The notes under the pieces are model-generated. The model was not told the origin of the DNA, made no database searches, and was given only the letters and a program-made list of their open reading frames with translations. This document shows, piece after piece, positions 1-8,488 of a stretch of DNA of 43,952 nucleotides (the stretch's first letter is position 1; each line of letters starts with the position of its first letter). Where the stretch lies: IMG/VR virus record IMGVR_UViG_3300045738_001838, positions 1 through 43,952 of that record. One strand, 5' to 3'. Made by a program: the position numbers and the translations under genes. The DNA is from a virus.

Positions 1-82
1 CAATAGGATAATATTTCTCAAAGATAAATGGTTTATCTATCTTTAGCCCGCTATTAAGCGCGTATGTTTCGAGAAAATGCAT
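1..82 (-). CDS. Partial CDS, N-terminus only, runs off left edge
   Basis: An open frame begins with ATG at 82-80 and stays open to the window edge (27 codons). The ATG overlaps the TAA of the upstream glycosyltransferase gene as TAATG, typical coupling in this genome. The translation starts MHFLETYALN and continues with a plausible coding composition. Position in a surface-glycan operon suggests another sugar enzyme, but that is inference from context only; the visible part is too short to assign a family. Confidence 0.6.
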   Translation of the reverse strand, partial: MHFLETYALNSGLKIDKPFIFEKYYPI

Positions 83-1800
83 TAGTATGTTAAATCCTTA
101 TAAGCTATTTTATCTTTACCGTTGTGAGTAAATGTAATAATCTTTTGCGTATTAATATATGGAATAAAAGCTATTTCAAAAAATCCATCATAATTACCGC
201 GGCCTTCTAGCCAAAATATATTATCCATTTGGGGAGAATATTCGATTACTTTATAGACATGTGGGTTTCCGTCAAGTATGGAAAAGTATTCTTTTTTTGT
301 AGCAACATATAAATTATACTCGGGATATAATTCTTTTATAGATCTAAATAACCCCGTAGAATTAAACACATCTCTCTCGTATTGGGGAATAACATATACA
401 ATCCTGCTTCCTTTATCGTCGTCAGAAAGAATGTCTGAAATTTTAGGCATACTTTTCTCGTTTTCCAGAGGAAATTCGTAATCTGTAAGCGGAGCAGAGT
501 CTATAAAGTTTTGTATAAATTTGCACAAAGCATCAGAAGAATAATTATTAAGTGTCCATTCCCTCGCCTTCTTACCCATTTCTTCTATTTCGTGCCCGCT
601 CATAGAATAAACTTTTTGAATCATTTTAGAGATTGAACTTGGTAATGTAGAGGCTTTTCTGAATTCGGTTTCATGCTCTCTGTATTCTGTCCAATCTAGA
701 GGAAGGGAATGGGCTTCATCTACACACATCTCTTCTCCACAGCTATAGTTTGTCACCAGAGTTATCAGTTCTGTGAGCTTTGCTTCTTGAATGGGTATTT
801 CTTGACCACCAGAAGTAAACGGGTGGCAGTAGACATCCATCAAATTATAAATTTCATTTAATTGTTCTTCCGATACTCCGTGGTCTGGTTCAGGGGTGAA
901 GCATGATTTATTAGCGTGACAATGTTCGCAGGGAATACCTTCTCCTGAAAAGTTCTTGACGCTATAGTTTTTGCAATTTTTGCATACATATGTACATATT
1001 ATGTCAGTAATATCTACGTTGGTTTCTGCCGCGAGTTTATTTATGTCCCACCCGTCAGCGTATCCCGTGTGTAGAAGTAGCTTGGTTTCTTTGCTGGGGC
1101 TATATTTTTTTTTCCATTCAGCGTAACCTTGCAATAGGTTAGGTACTGATTTTCTAAGTTGATTTCTAAAAACAAACCCTATAATAAATGTATCTTCACT
1201 AATTTTATTTTTATCTCTTAAAATTAATTTATCATGCTTTGGCATTTTATAAAAAAAACTATCTTCAATCGGACCATGAACAGTTTTAACGTGCGCATGC
1301 CCTAACCGATGCAATTCTTTGGTTGCGAATTCAGACCAAACCCAAAAATTTTCACATTTTTCTGCGGATTTAATAGCCAAGGGAAGAATGGGTAATGAGT
1401 CTAGGGGCGTCCATACGGCAGAGGTGATTTTGCTGTACCAAGGTTTTTCTATAGCATGAGTAAGGCCCCATATGTCTTGTATCCCTATATACAGATCGGG
1501 TTTTTCTTCATGTATAACTTTGTTCAGATTGTATTCGCCATAAAAAGCTTTTTGTGAGCCCTCTCTGTCTTTATTAACTTCATCTATTTCAAGGGGTGTA
1601 TTGGGAATTGTTCCTATTGACTTCCATGGGGTTTTTTGTAAATCGGGAGAGCGCTGCCTTTTCCCGCAGGACAAATGAACAATGTCGTACTTATCTAAGT
1701 CGTGTAAATAAGTTAAAATGGCTTTGGCGGTTCTACCAAAGCCAGTTTTAGCCAAACTAAAATCAGTTTGGAATAATATTTTTTTTCTACCAGAGATCAT
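82..1800 (-). CDS. Glycosyltransferase, GT-B/GT4-like, with inserted zinc ribbon
   Basis: This 572-residue protein begins with a GT-B style strand (KILFQTDFSLAKTGFG) and carries the late GT4 signature around residues 325-345 (HPFTSGGQEIPIQEA), so it probably moves a sugar from a nucleotide-sugar donor in the cytoplasm. Between the two halves is a CxxC...CxxC zinc ribbon (C273, C276, C291, C294), uncommon in GT4 enzymes. Residues from about 460 (RIVYVIPQYERDVF) look like a second, GT9-like Rossmann module, so this may be a two-domain enzyme. It overlaps the SSB-like gene by 14 nt and is coupled to the next gene by TAATG. Function on phage or host glycans is inferred; acceptor unknown. Confidence 0.75.
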   Translation of the reverse strand: MISGRKKILFQTDFSLAKTGFGRTAKAILTYLHDLDKYDIVHLSCGKRQRSPDLQKTPWKSIGTIPNTPLEIDEVNKDREGSQKAFYGEYNLNKVIHEEKPDLYIGIQDIWGLTHAIEKPWYSKITSAVWTPLDSLPILPLAIKSAEKCENFWVWSEFATKELHRLGHAHVKTVHGPIEDSFFYKMPKHDKLILRDKNKISEDTFIIGFVFRNQLRKSVPNLLQGYAEWKKKYSPSKETKLLLHTGYADGWDINKLAAETNVDITDIICTYVCKNCKNYSVKNFSGEGIPCEHCHANKSCFTPEPDHGVSEEQLNEIYNLMDVYCHPFTSGGQEIPIQEAKLTELITLVTNYSCGEEMCVDEAHSLPLDWTEYREHETEFRKASTLPSSISKMIQKVYSMSGHEIEEMGKKAREWTLNNYSSDALCKFIQNFIDSAPLTDYEFPLENEKSMPKISDILSDDDKGSRIVYVIPQYERDVFNSTGLFRSIKELYPEYNLYVATKKEYFSILDGNPHVYKVIEYSPQMDNIFWLEGRGNYDGFFEIAFIPYINTQKIITFTHNGKDKIAYKDLTY

Positions 1801-2362
1801 CCTCTTCGTCGCCCAATTCGCTTAATTCTTTTGATTCTTTTGTTGGCGCTGGGTCTTTTTCTTTTGTCCAGTTCTTTTCTTTAAAAGATTTTTCTATCAA
1901 AGCGTCAGTAATCCTAAAGCTATCCAAAAGAAGGTGAGAAAGGTGTTGCTGTAGAAGCTCTGCTTCTCCAAAATTAAACCCAATTAAATAACTAGATTTT
2001 TCAGTTGAATCTTCCTTGCTTTCTTTTGTAACGCTAAAAGAAAAGCCCTTCTGCTCTTGCTCGCCTTTTCTGACGTAGGGGCCAAAAGTAAATCTAACGA
2101 TTTGATTGCTTCCGTGATAACCCGTAAGCTTTTGGTTGCGTTTAATGGCGTCGATAAAAGAAGCTATTTCTAGCGCGCTAAACTTTATGTTTACTCTCTT
2201 GCTGGGGTTATCTTTATTCTTTTTGAAAGAACCAATCCTTCTTTCGCTATTCCAACTATCCTGCTTGATGAGAGTGCTAAAAAAAGCGTTGTCTTTCTTG
2301 TTCAGGTAGAACGAACAAGCCGTGCCTGTCACTTTCGGCGTCGGTTTATAGAAATGTATCAT
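1787..2362 (-). CDS. Probable single-stranded DNA-binding protein
   Basis: The 191-residue protein has a compact, strand-rich N-terminal two thirds and a Lys/Glu-rich tail ending GDEEDDLW. An acidic C-terminal tip with a terminal hydrophobic or aromatic residue is the hallmark by which SSB and T4 gp32-type proteins recruit replication partners. It lies directly downstream of the polymerase gene and has its own strong promoter (2369-2396), as expected for a protein needed in large amounts. No canonical OB-fold motif can be read by eye, so the assignment rests on tail, size and context. The ATG lies 6 nt after the -10 box, so the mRNA may be leaderless. Confidence 0.55.
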   Translation of the reverse strand: MIHFYKPTPKVTGTACSFYLNKKDNAFFSTLIKQDSWNSERRIGSFKKNKDNPSKRVNIKFSALEIASFIDAIKRNQKLTGYHGSNQIVRFTFGPYVRKGEQEQKGFSFSVTKESKEDSTEKSSYLIGFNFGEAELLQQHLSHLLLDSFRITDALIEKSFKEKNWTKEKDPAPTKESKELSELGDEEDDLW

Positions 2363-2368
2363 ACTTCT

Positions 2369-2396
2369 AGTATACGTGGTTTTTTAGGTTTGTCAA
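2369..2396 (-). promoter_or_regulatory. Sigma70-like promoter for the SSB-like gene
   Basis: On the minus strand a perfect TTGACA (2396-2391) is separated by 16 bp from TATACT (2374-2369). It overlaps the last codons of the polymerase gene. Only 6 nt (AGAAGT) separate the -10 from the ATG at 2362, so transcription would start at or next to the start codon. Confidence 0.8.
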
Positions 2397-4963
2397 TCAT
2401 TTTTTAATTCTGATAGTTTTGTGTAAATTTTGTTGGTTTGCACCGCTATTCTGTCAGCGAACACAACTTCATCCTTTTTTACTCCATTTACGATAACAAT
2501 GTTGCTTTCTTCTGGTGCTGTGCCATTGTTTTGAACGACGCATTCTTCAAGTCTACGGGAGAATATCATAACCTTCGAGCTTCCGGTCTCGTCCTCTACG
2601 AACATCCTCATGTAGTCGTTACCATTCCTAGAAGTGCCCATGTAGGGCTTCGCGTCTACTGAGCCAATAAAGGACACCCTGTCGTCGACCTCAGAGTCTT
2701 CAACCTGCCTCAAAGACATCAAATCATCTTTTTTATTTGAGAAAATATCTCTTAAATTCTTGTTATAGGTATACCCAAGTAGGTGTTTTTCGTAGTACCA
2801 ATTTGCAAACGTTTCTGAATATTTATTCTTAAAATAAATTTGTTTGTATGGCTCAGACTTTGTTTTAATAGTGTTAAGGCGTGTGTCTTTGATTAGGGGT
2901 TTGCCTTTTTCATCTTTCTTTTTAGATATTCGTTTAACAATTTCAACTAAATCATAATCATTCGGCTCCGCCAACATCATTGCTGATTTCTTTTCTTTCT
3001 TTGTTAGGATGTTCCAAAGTTGAGCCTCGTAAACAATTTTACTACGAGACATGGCAAACCCTTCAAAGGTTCCAGCTTGAATTAATGCAGATAAAATTCC
3101 AATAGTCAAGCCAGACTCCTTTGCTCCTTCAAAGACCTCAAACTTGTTTGAGTAATGGTTCTTAAAGTTTACTAGTTTTTCAATTGACCGATCTGAAATA
3201 CCCTTGATTGAAAGTAATCCAAATCTAATGTCGTCTCCCTCTGATTTAAAGTCCATGTCAGACTTAATAATGTGGGGAGGAAGAAGCTTTATGCCAAAGT
3301 AATACATTTCCCTTTGAATCTTAGAAATCTCGCTAATCGGATCTGGTTCATGGCGAGTCATTTTAAGCAAGCTTAAGAAAAACTGCTGTGGATACTTAAA
3401 CTTAAGGTAAATAGTCGTGGCAGCCAAAGCGGCGTATGAAATAGAGTGAGATTTATTAAAAGAATAATTTGCTGAATCCTCCAGAACACTCCATAGGATG
3501 TCGCCGATTTCTGGTTCAAGATTATTTTCTTTAATCTTGTCTTTGATTTTCTTTTTCCATTTGCGAACTTCTTTTACCTTTTTCTTGCCAACGATGCGCC
3601 TTAACATTTCCGCCTCGTCAAGCGTGAAGCCAATCTTGTTTGCCATTTTCATCAGTTGCTCTTGGTATAGGGCCACGCCTCCTGTTGATGTCAAAATGTC
3701 ATCAAAGAACGGGTGAATGGGGTCGTAAGTTCCATCTTCTACGTAAGCAGCGTATTGGTCAACGAAGTTAAGCGCGCCGGGACGAGCCAAAGCCAGCACC
3801 GCGCTTAGTTCTTCTAAGTCTTTAGGCTTAACCTTTTGGCAGACACGAAAATTAGTCTCCGCTTCAATCTGAAATAGTCCGTGGGGGGTTCTAAGGTGCT
3901 GTAGGTTATCGTAGATGAGTTGATCTTTTAAGTCTACGTCTGATACTTTAATGCCAACGTTTTTGCATACATCATCGACAACAGACACGGCTCGAAGACC
4001 AAGTATATCAAGTTTGACATTGAAAATTGAAATCCAGTTCATGTCGTACGAAGCAACATGGCTTTTCTTGTCGGAGGTTAGTTCGGTTGGGCAGCTATCG
4101 TTAAGCTTTTCAAACGAAAGCGAGATTGCAGACGGGTGGACGCCTTTGTTTTTTATAAGCCCTTTTAGTTTCAACGCTATGTTGTAGCACTCTTCGTTTT
4201 CGTCACACCAAATTCTGAATTCTTCTTGTTCTGCGTACGCTTCCTTGAGGTCTTTTATTTGCCCAAAAACTTTGGGGATGAGCGCGGACACCTTGTTCAT
4301 CTCTTGCTCGCTTTTGCTTGCCGTAACCTTACCGCACTCTTTAATGCACAGCTTCCCACTTAATGTATTTAGTGTGATGATTTTAGAGGTCTTGCCTACG
4401 AATTTTGTTTCTAAATACTCTATTACTCTTTGGCGGTTGTAGTAACAAATATCCAAATCAACATCCATCATTAGTGAGCCATCTAAGTAGGTGATTCCGT
4501 CTACCACGCTTTTTTTAGTTCTAATTTTAGATATAAACCTTTCAAAAAATAACCCATACTCTATTGGGTCTATCTTGGTCACACCGATAAGGTACAAAAC
4601 CAAGCTGCCCGCCGCACTGCCACGGCCAAGCCCCGTGGGTATATCATTCTCTTTGCAAAAATTAATTACATCCCAAACAAGGAGAAGATAACCTATAAAC
4701 CCAAGGTCTTTAATTGTCTTAAGTTCGTGCTCTAGCCTTTCGACGTACTCCGATCTGTCCTCGCTGTGAACGCTGCTCCATATTTTTTCTCTACCATCTT
4801 CACATAGCGCTTCTAGAAAATCCTCATTACTAATGTCCTCGCTTACGCCAAGGGCTCTTTTATATTTGATATCGATATCAAAAGAGGGAAGGCGCACCCC
4901 ATGAAGAGGTATGTCTAGCTCTTTAAATTGTGACAAAAATGTGCTCATAATTCTATCTGCCAT
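2393..4963 (-). CDS. dnaE: DNA polymerase III alpha subunit, polymerase part lacking PHP
   Basis: C-family replicative polymerase core of 856 residues. Visible motifs are GRGSAAGS at 113-120, the palm aspartates in DVDLD (D169 and D171 align with E. coli D401/D403), the third catalytic Asp in KLDILGLRA, the finger-region stretches EQLMKMANKIGFTLDEAE and FNKSHSISYAALA, and a C-terminal OB fold (FIGSVDAKPYMG...GSSKVMIFSR). Usual DnaE is about 1160 residues; the missing 270 N-terminal residues are the PHP domain, encoded separately at 6670-7437. The protein starts exactly where the post-PHP linker begins. An insertion of roughly 20 residues precedes the palm aspartates. It overlaps the exonuclease gene by 19 nt, so proofreading and polymerase are co-translated. 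Confidence 0.95.
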   Translation of the reverse strand: MADRIMSTFLSQFKELDIPLHGVRLPSFDIDIKYKRALGVSEDISNEDFLEALCEDGREKIWSSVHSEDRSEYVERLEHELKTIKDLGFIGYLLLVWDVINFCKENDIPTGLGRGSAAGSLVLYLIGVTKIDPIEYGLFFERFISKIRTKKSVVDGITYLDGSLMMDVDLDICYYNRQRVIEYLETKFVGKTSKIITLNTLSGKLCIKECGKVTASKSEQEMNKVSALIPKVFGQIKDLKEAYAEQEEFRIWCDENEECYNIALKLKGLIKNKGVHPSAISLSFEKLNDSCPTELTSDKKSHVASYDMNWISIFNVKLDILGLRAVSVVDDVCKNVGIKVSDVDLKDQLIYDNLQHLRTPHGLFQIEAETNFRVCQKVKPKDLEELSAVLALARPGALNFVDQYAAYVEDGTYDPIHPFFDDILTSTGGVALYQEQLMKMANKIGFTLDEAEMLRRIVGKKKVKEVRKWKKKIKDKIKENNLEPEIGDILWSVLEDSANYSFNKSHSISYAALAATTIYLKFKYPQQFFLSLLKMTRHEPDPISEISKIQREMYYFGIKLLPPHIIKSDMDFKSEGDDIRFGLLSIKGISDRSIEKLVNFKNHYSNKFEVFEGAKESGLTIGILSALIQAGTFEGFAMSRSKIVYEAQLWNILTKKEKKSAMMLAEPNDYDLVEIVKRISKKKDEKGKPLIKDTRLNTIKTKSEPYKQIYFKNKYSETFANWYYEKHLLGYTYNKNLRDIFSNKKDDLMSLRQVEDSEVDDRVSFIGSVDAKPYMGTSRNGNDYMRMFVEDETGSSKVMIFSRRLEECVVQNNGTAPEESNIVIVNGVKKDEVVFADRIAVQTNKIYTKLSELKND

Positions 4964-5583
4964 TTTAATTTATTCCATACTTTTAGATTTAACTCCAGAT
5001 CAACCAAGGCATCATGAAGTTTGTCGGGGTTGTGATTGATTTCGAACTCCCTACCCAGTGCGGCAAGGTTTGTCTTGATTCCCTTTCTTCTTTCGTGATA
5101 CATTTTGTACTGGTATTGCGTTAGGTCTTCGGTGTTTCTGTAATGCATGTCGCATTTTACGCCCTTTGCTATGCAGTTTGTATCAATAATTTTATTAACC
5201 AAGTGCCTGTAGTCTTTTCCCATGTAGTTATAATAATCTTTTATCAAGTAGAGGTCAAAGCCAAGGATGTTGTGTCCTACTACGTAGTCGGCGTTGTCCA
5301 GCCAGTCTTCTATAGTCGGAAAAACTTCTTCTGGGGATAGACCTTTTTCTTCTAGCGTCTTGGGGCTAAACCTCGTTATCCTTGCTGCTTCTGGGCTAAT
5401 CTCTAGTTTCGTGTCCCACTTGATGTAGTAATTTTTTTCAGCAATTTTCTTATTACCCACCGCTTTGATCATGGCTATCTGCCAAGGCAGGTTATGGCAG
5501 GAGTTAAGGCAAAGATTGAGCGTCTCGCAGTCTATAAAGACGTACTCTTTTTCTTTGTCAAATCTTAAAAAATCTTCATCCAT
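4945..5583 (-). CDS. dnaQ: DnaQ-like 3'-5' proofreading exonuclease (DEDDh)
   Basis: A 212-residue DEDDh exonuclease. Exo I is FIDCET (D18, E20), Exo II is GHNILGFDL (D110), Exo III is HDALVD (H190, D195). Length matches stand-alone epsilon-type exonucleases. It removes misincorporated 3' nucleotides and probably acts with the polymerase encoded immediately downstream with a 19-nt overlap. The cognate PHP domain has lost its metal ligands, so this protein is likely the only proofreader. Confidence 0.92.
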   Translation of the reverse strand: MDEDFLRFDKEKEYVFIDCETLNLCLNSCHNLPWQIAMIKAVGNKKIAEKNYYIKWDTKLEISPEAARITRFSPKTLEEKGLSPEEVFPTIEDWLDNADYVVGHNILGFDLYLIKDYYNYMGKDYRHLVNKIIDTNCIAKGVKCDMHYRNTEDLTQYQYKMYHERRKGIKTNLAALGREFEINHNPDKLHDALVDLELNLKVWNKLKWQIEL

Positions 5584-5586
5584 AAT

Positions 5587-5895
5587 TTAATATATTTTAG
5601 TTTTCGTAAAGGTTCCATTGTCTTCCATCACCCAAACCGTATCTCCCTCCCCGCATTGTTTGGTTGGTATCACTTCGTATTCGCCCTTTTCGTTTATAAT
5701 TCCTACTGTTTTAGTGCAGTGCCGTAAATACTCTACCTTGGTTGTTCTTATCCCCTCGTTTACCGTTCCTTCTTCTAATTTCTTTTCCGTTATTTTTTTA
5801 GCCTTGGGCTTCTTCTTGGTCTCGGCGGGTTCTTTCTTCTTTAAGCTACCCACCATGCCTACTCCTAGGTTTTTATGTTCTCCAGCGTCTTCCAT
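5587..5895 (-). CDS. Small hypothetical protein with Lys-rich linker
   Basis: A 102-residue protein with no family recognised. Residues 18-42 are a Lys/Glu/Pro/Thr-rich, probably disordered stretch; from about 50 on is a small mixed domain with two Cys (HCTKTV and KQCGEGDTVWV). It sits between ferredoxin and exonuclease genes in the replication operon, three nt before the exonuclease ATG. A role in the replisome is possible from position only. Confidence 0.7.
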   Translation of the reverse strand: MEDAGEHKNLGVGMVGSLKKKEPAETKKKPKAKKITEKKLEEGTVNEGIRTTKVEYLRHCTKTVGIINEKGEYEVIPTKQCGEGDTVWVMEDNGTFTKTKIY

Positions 5896-5915
5896 TTTAA
5901 AATATTCTTCTTAAT

Positions 5916-6146
5916 TCATCCGTCGTCTCCTATAGCGTCAACTGGGCAACCGTTCATGGCCTCGGCGCACAAAGCTTCTTCTTCCTCGTTCTCGGGCTGT
6001 TTATACACGAACGAATAGCCGCCGTCTTCATTACGTTTGTAATTGTCCGGGGCCGTCTCGCGGCACAGGTCGCAGTCAATACATTCTGTATCGCAATAAT
6101 ATTTTCCTACGACGTTATCTTCGTATTTGTCTTCCTTAAGCGCCAT
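5916..6146 (-). CDS. Single-cluster ferredoxin
   Basis: The 76-residue acidic protein has the ligand pattern of one-cluster ferredoxins: C22-x2-C25-x2-C28 and a distant GCPVDAI (C67). Two further Cys (C18, C60) stand where some [4Fe-4S] ferredoxins of this class hold a disulfide. Size (about 60-80) and acidity fit. It would be a soluble one-electron carrier. Possible partners in the window are the Fe-S-type RecB-like nuclease, the ribonucleotide reductase or the redox enzymes at 8.5-14 kb; none is proved by the sequence. It is 1 nt downstream of the preceding gene in a replication operon, an unusual location. Confidence 0.88.
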   Translation of the reverse strand: MALKEDKYEDNVVGKYYCDTECIDCDLCRETAPDNYKRNEDGGYSFVYKQPENEEEEALCAEAMNGCPVDAIGDDG

Positions 6147-6683
6147 TTAATAATGTCCTCCTTCGCAAGCCCAATCCGACGGTAAGCTATCTAAGTTGCT
6201 GCCCGAATTCAGCTTTGAGATTGGTATGTTATAGCAGTCAGCTTTAAAATAAAAATCTGTACTCGGTGGGGAGTCTGGGTCCCGCTCTCCTTCTTTGTAG
6301 AATTTTGCTTCTTTGTAAAAATCCTCTTTGCTTATTTTACCCAAGTACCACGCCGCAGAGTGATCATTTAATACGCTTACGAAAGCGTACTCATCGCATT
6401 CTTGTCTGGTATTAAAATCAGCCACGGTACAATTATAGTGTTCCTTTGGGGGAACTGTTCTCTCTTTCGTTTTAACATCCACTTTAATATTGTCCCCATA
6501 AACTACGTCATAATCGTATGTGTCTTCTATTTCTCCGCTTAAAACCCTTTTAACAACCTCTTCACCTATGTAGGCAACAACCACTCCTTCACCCCTCCTA
6601 ATTGAGTTGTTAAGTAGGGGCAAAGTCTTTGCTCTGTCTTTTACATTCAACAGGGTGTCGTTTGATATCTTAAATTTTTTCAC
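6147..6683 (-). CDS. Hypothetical protein, possible PD-(D/E)XK fold
   Basis: This 178-residue protein contains YDVVYGDNIKVDVKTKER at about 59-76. The spacing of the Asp in YDVV and the DVK triad resembles the D...(D/E)xK catalytic core of the PD-(D/E)XK nuclease superfamily, where the E/D-x-K strand follows a short hairpin. No other family feature is certain. It overlaps the PHP gene by 14 nt and lies inside the split polymerase operon. A structure-specific nuclease or a degenerate member are both possible. Confidence 0.65.
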   Translation of the reverse strand: MKKFKISNDTLLNVKDRAKTLPLLNNSIRRGEGVVVAYIGEEVVKRVLSGEIEDTYDYDVVYGDNIKVDVKTKERTVPPKEHYNCTVADFNTRQECDEYAFVSVLNDHSAAWYLGKISKEDFYKEAKFYKEGERDPDSPPSTDFYFKADCYNIPISKLNSGSNLDSLPSDWACEGGHY

Positions 6684-7437
6684 ATTTTTCCTTCCAGCTT
6701 TCTACGCAAAACTCATCACTAGTCATGTGATCAATCTCCGGTCTTTCAAGAGTGCTACGATTATTAATGCAGCGGAAAGTTAAGTATGCCTTGAAGTCTT
6801 CTTTTAGTCTATAGTAAATGCTTTGAGTTTTTTGAATCTCTGCCCCCTCCACCTTAGCTTGGTTAACCACTTTTTCTTTCACCATCTCGTCGAAGGGAAG
6901 ATTGTTGTCCTCAATAAAATATGTTAGCTTCGCAAAATTAAGTTCGGGAACACAAATGTTACTGTAAAGCGTGTTCTTAAAAAGATATGAATCATAAAAT
7001 GGTATCGCCATGGAAAGGTCTTTGTTGCTCCATTCTTTTTTTAGGTTTTTGTAGTCTATTCTTGGCTCGTAATAGAAACCGTCTCTCGCGGCAAGTGAGA
7101 AAATTCTTATTAGCCTTTTGTACCCCTCCTCATTCTTTAGGAGGATAACTATTTTGTTGTTTGTCTTTAGAGAGTCCGCATCCTTTTGGTTCATGTCGTT
7201 GCAGATAGTCAGCCTTACTCCAAAGGTTAGTTTTATGTTTAAATCTTTTGAGTTTCGGTAAGCCTGTAAAAATCCACTCATGTTGTGGTCGATAACAACA
7301 ACCTCTCTCATCTCGTTCTCTTTGCAGATATCGAAGATCGAGTCTGCTTCGTCGGGGGCAGACTCATCATTTTCAAGGGTTAAAATTGACCTACCCAAGC
7401 TATAGTGAGATTTAAAAAGAGGCAACACTCTGTCCAT
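6670..7437 (-). CDS. PHP domain of DNA polymerase III alpha as a separate protein
   Basis: The 255 residues match the N-terminal PHP domain of DnaE. Near the start LFKSHYSLGRSILT corresponds to the usual HVHSEYSLLDG; in the middle VVVIDHNMSGFLQAY corresponds to TDHGNMSG; then LTFGVRL; and the end (FRCINNRSTLERPE...DEFCVESWKEKCEKI) matches the boundary just before the polymerase palm. Both His of the first metal motif are replaced (Leu and Lys), so metal-dependent activity is unlikely and a structural role is expected. The remaining polymerase is encoded four genes downstream at 2393-4963. This is therefore one half of a split alpha subunit. Confidence 0.85.
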   Translation of the reverse strand: MDRVLPLFKSHYSLGRSILTLENDESAPDEADSIFDICKENEMREVVVIDHNMSGFLQAYRNSKDLNIKLTFGVRLTICNDMNQKDADSLKTNNKIVILLKNEEGYKRLIRIFSLAARDGFYYEPRIDYKNLKKEWSNKDLSMAIPFYDSYLFKNTLYSNICVPELNFAKLTYFIEDNNLPFDEMVKEKVVNQAKVEGAEIQKTQSIYYRLKEDFKAYLTFRCINNRSTLERPEIDHMTSDEFCVESWKEKCEKI

Positions 7438-7467
7438 AAACCAATGGTACGCTTTTTTTTTAGAATG

Positions 7468-8430
7468 TCAAACCCAATCGAAGGGATCTTCTTCATTTTC
7501 TTGCGCGTGAGCGGGGCAACCTTCGTATTTTTTCTTAACTATTTTTTGTCCAGATTTTGTGGGCTTAAGTTCTTCTTTGGTAAACGCGCCTTTAAGAATG
7601 TTGCCTTCTTTGTCTTCAAGAGAGTAATAATCATACGGCTCTAGGTAGGGGCATTTCCATCCAGATTTATCTGACCTACAAAAGAACTTAGTCTCCCATT
7701 TGTCTTTTGCGTAGTTGGTTTTCGCTTGGTCTTCTGTGAAGGAGTTAATTATTTCGTACATGAAGGCAAGGTAATGCTCGAAGCCATCAAGTTGTTCCTT
7801 GGAAAAAACTATTTGTTGCGACGGTTGTCTGGGGAACTTTAAAAATAAGAACTCTACCTCCACATTGTCTGCCGACTTGGGCCATTTTCTTTTGGCGGCG
7901 AGGGTGTACGCCATGGCTTGCACGTTAGCCGCTAGGTCTTTTTTGGAAAACTTTCTTTTGCTGGATTTATAGTCTACTATTTTTATTTTGTCTTTGTACT
8001 TAATTTTCTTATCAATGAAGCCTATTATCTCGTATTTAGGGTTCTCGTTTTTGATTGTAAAGCGGATTTCCGGCTTATCAACTACCCCTCCTTCGCCAAA
8101 AAAGTCAGCATTTAGACCTACATAAATCATGTCTAAGCACATCTCATAATTTTCTTCATTGTGGCAGCCGCCTTTCTTGAGGAGGAGTTTGGTGAGTTTT
8201 GCCACAGGTTTGCTGGCCGCAGTAAGGCCTTTTTCCATTATAAGATCAAAGTGTTTTCTATGTTTTTTGTTAAGAAGTAGCTCGAAAATAGTATGGCAAA
8301 CAGTGCCGCGACAGGCTCCGTCGTTTTGATTCTGTGGGATTTTTAGGTTGTAATTACACCAATATTTCCAAGAGCAATCTTCAAGAGTTTTAATTCTTGA
8401 TGCTGATAACATTTTTTTATCTTTAGTCAA
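7468..8430 (-). CDS. RecB/Cas4-like PD-(D/E)XK exonuclease, likely Fe-S
   Basis: 320 residues with the RecB-family layout: an N-terminal Cys (LEDCSWKYW), GTVCHTIFE (the G-x2-H helix), GFIDKK, IVDYKSSK (the D-x-K catalytic strand) and QAMAYTLA (the Q-x-x-Y motif). C-terminal Cys (FFCRSD, KCPY, GCPAH) together with the N-terminal Cys fit the four-Cys iron-sulfur clasp of Cas4/AddB/DUF2800 nucleases. It is probably a DNA end-processing nuclease in replication or recombination. The start given is TTG at 8430 with AAAGGGG upstream; an ATG 18 nt further in (8412) is an alternative. Its own promoter lies at 8452-8479. Confidence 0.85.
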   Translation of the reverse strand: MTKDKKMLSASRIKTLEDCSWKYWCNYNLKIPQNQNDGACRGTVCHTIFELLLNKKHRKHFDLIMEKGLTAASKPVAKLTKLLLKKGGCHNEENYEMCLDMIYVGLNADFFGEGGVVDKPEIRFTIKNENPKYEIIGFIDKKIKYKDKIKIVDYKSSKRKFSKKDLAANVQAMAYTLAAKRKWPKSADNVEVEFLFLKFPRQPSQQIVFSKEQLDGFEHYLAFMYEIINSFTEDQAKTNYAKDKWETKFFCRSDKSGWKCPYLEPYDYYSLEDKEGNILKGAFTKEELKPTKSGQKIVKKKYEGCPAHAQENEEDPFDWV

Positions 8431-8451
8431 TTTAAGAGAGCCCCTTTAAGA

Positions 8452-8479
8452 AGTATAAGGGTTTTTTATCTTTAAGCAA
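8452..8479 (-). promoter_or_regulatory. Sigma70-like promoter for the nuclease/polymerase operon
   Basis: Minus strand TTGCTT (8479-8474), 16-bp spacer, TATACT (8457-8452). It lies in the only gap (58 bp) between the lysine-dehydrogenase-like gene and the RecB-like gene and would drive the whole 8.4-2.4 kb operon. Here an SD (AAAGGGG) follows, so this transcript is not leaderless. Confidence 0.65.
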
Positions 8480-8488
8480 AACAAATCG

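Noticed and set aside
8441-8466. Hairpin CCCTT...AAGGG followed by TTTTTT on the plus strand
   Set aside because: No plus-strand gene ends here; it overlaps a minus-strand promoter and lacks a T-tract on that strand.
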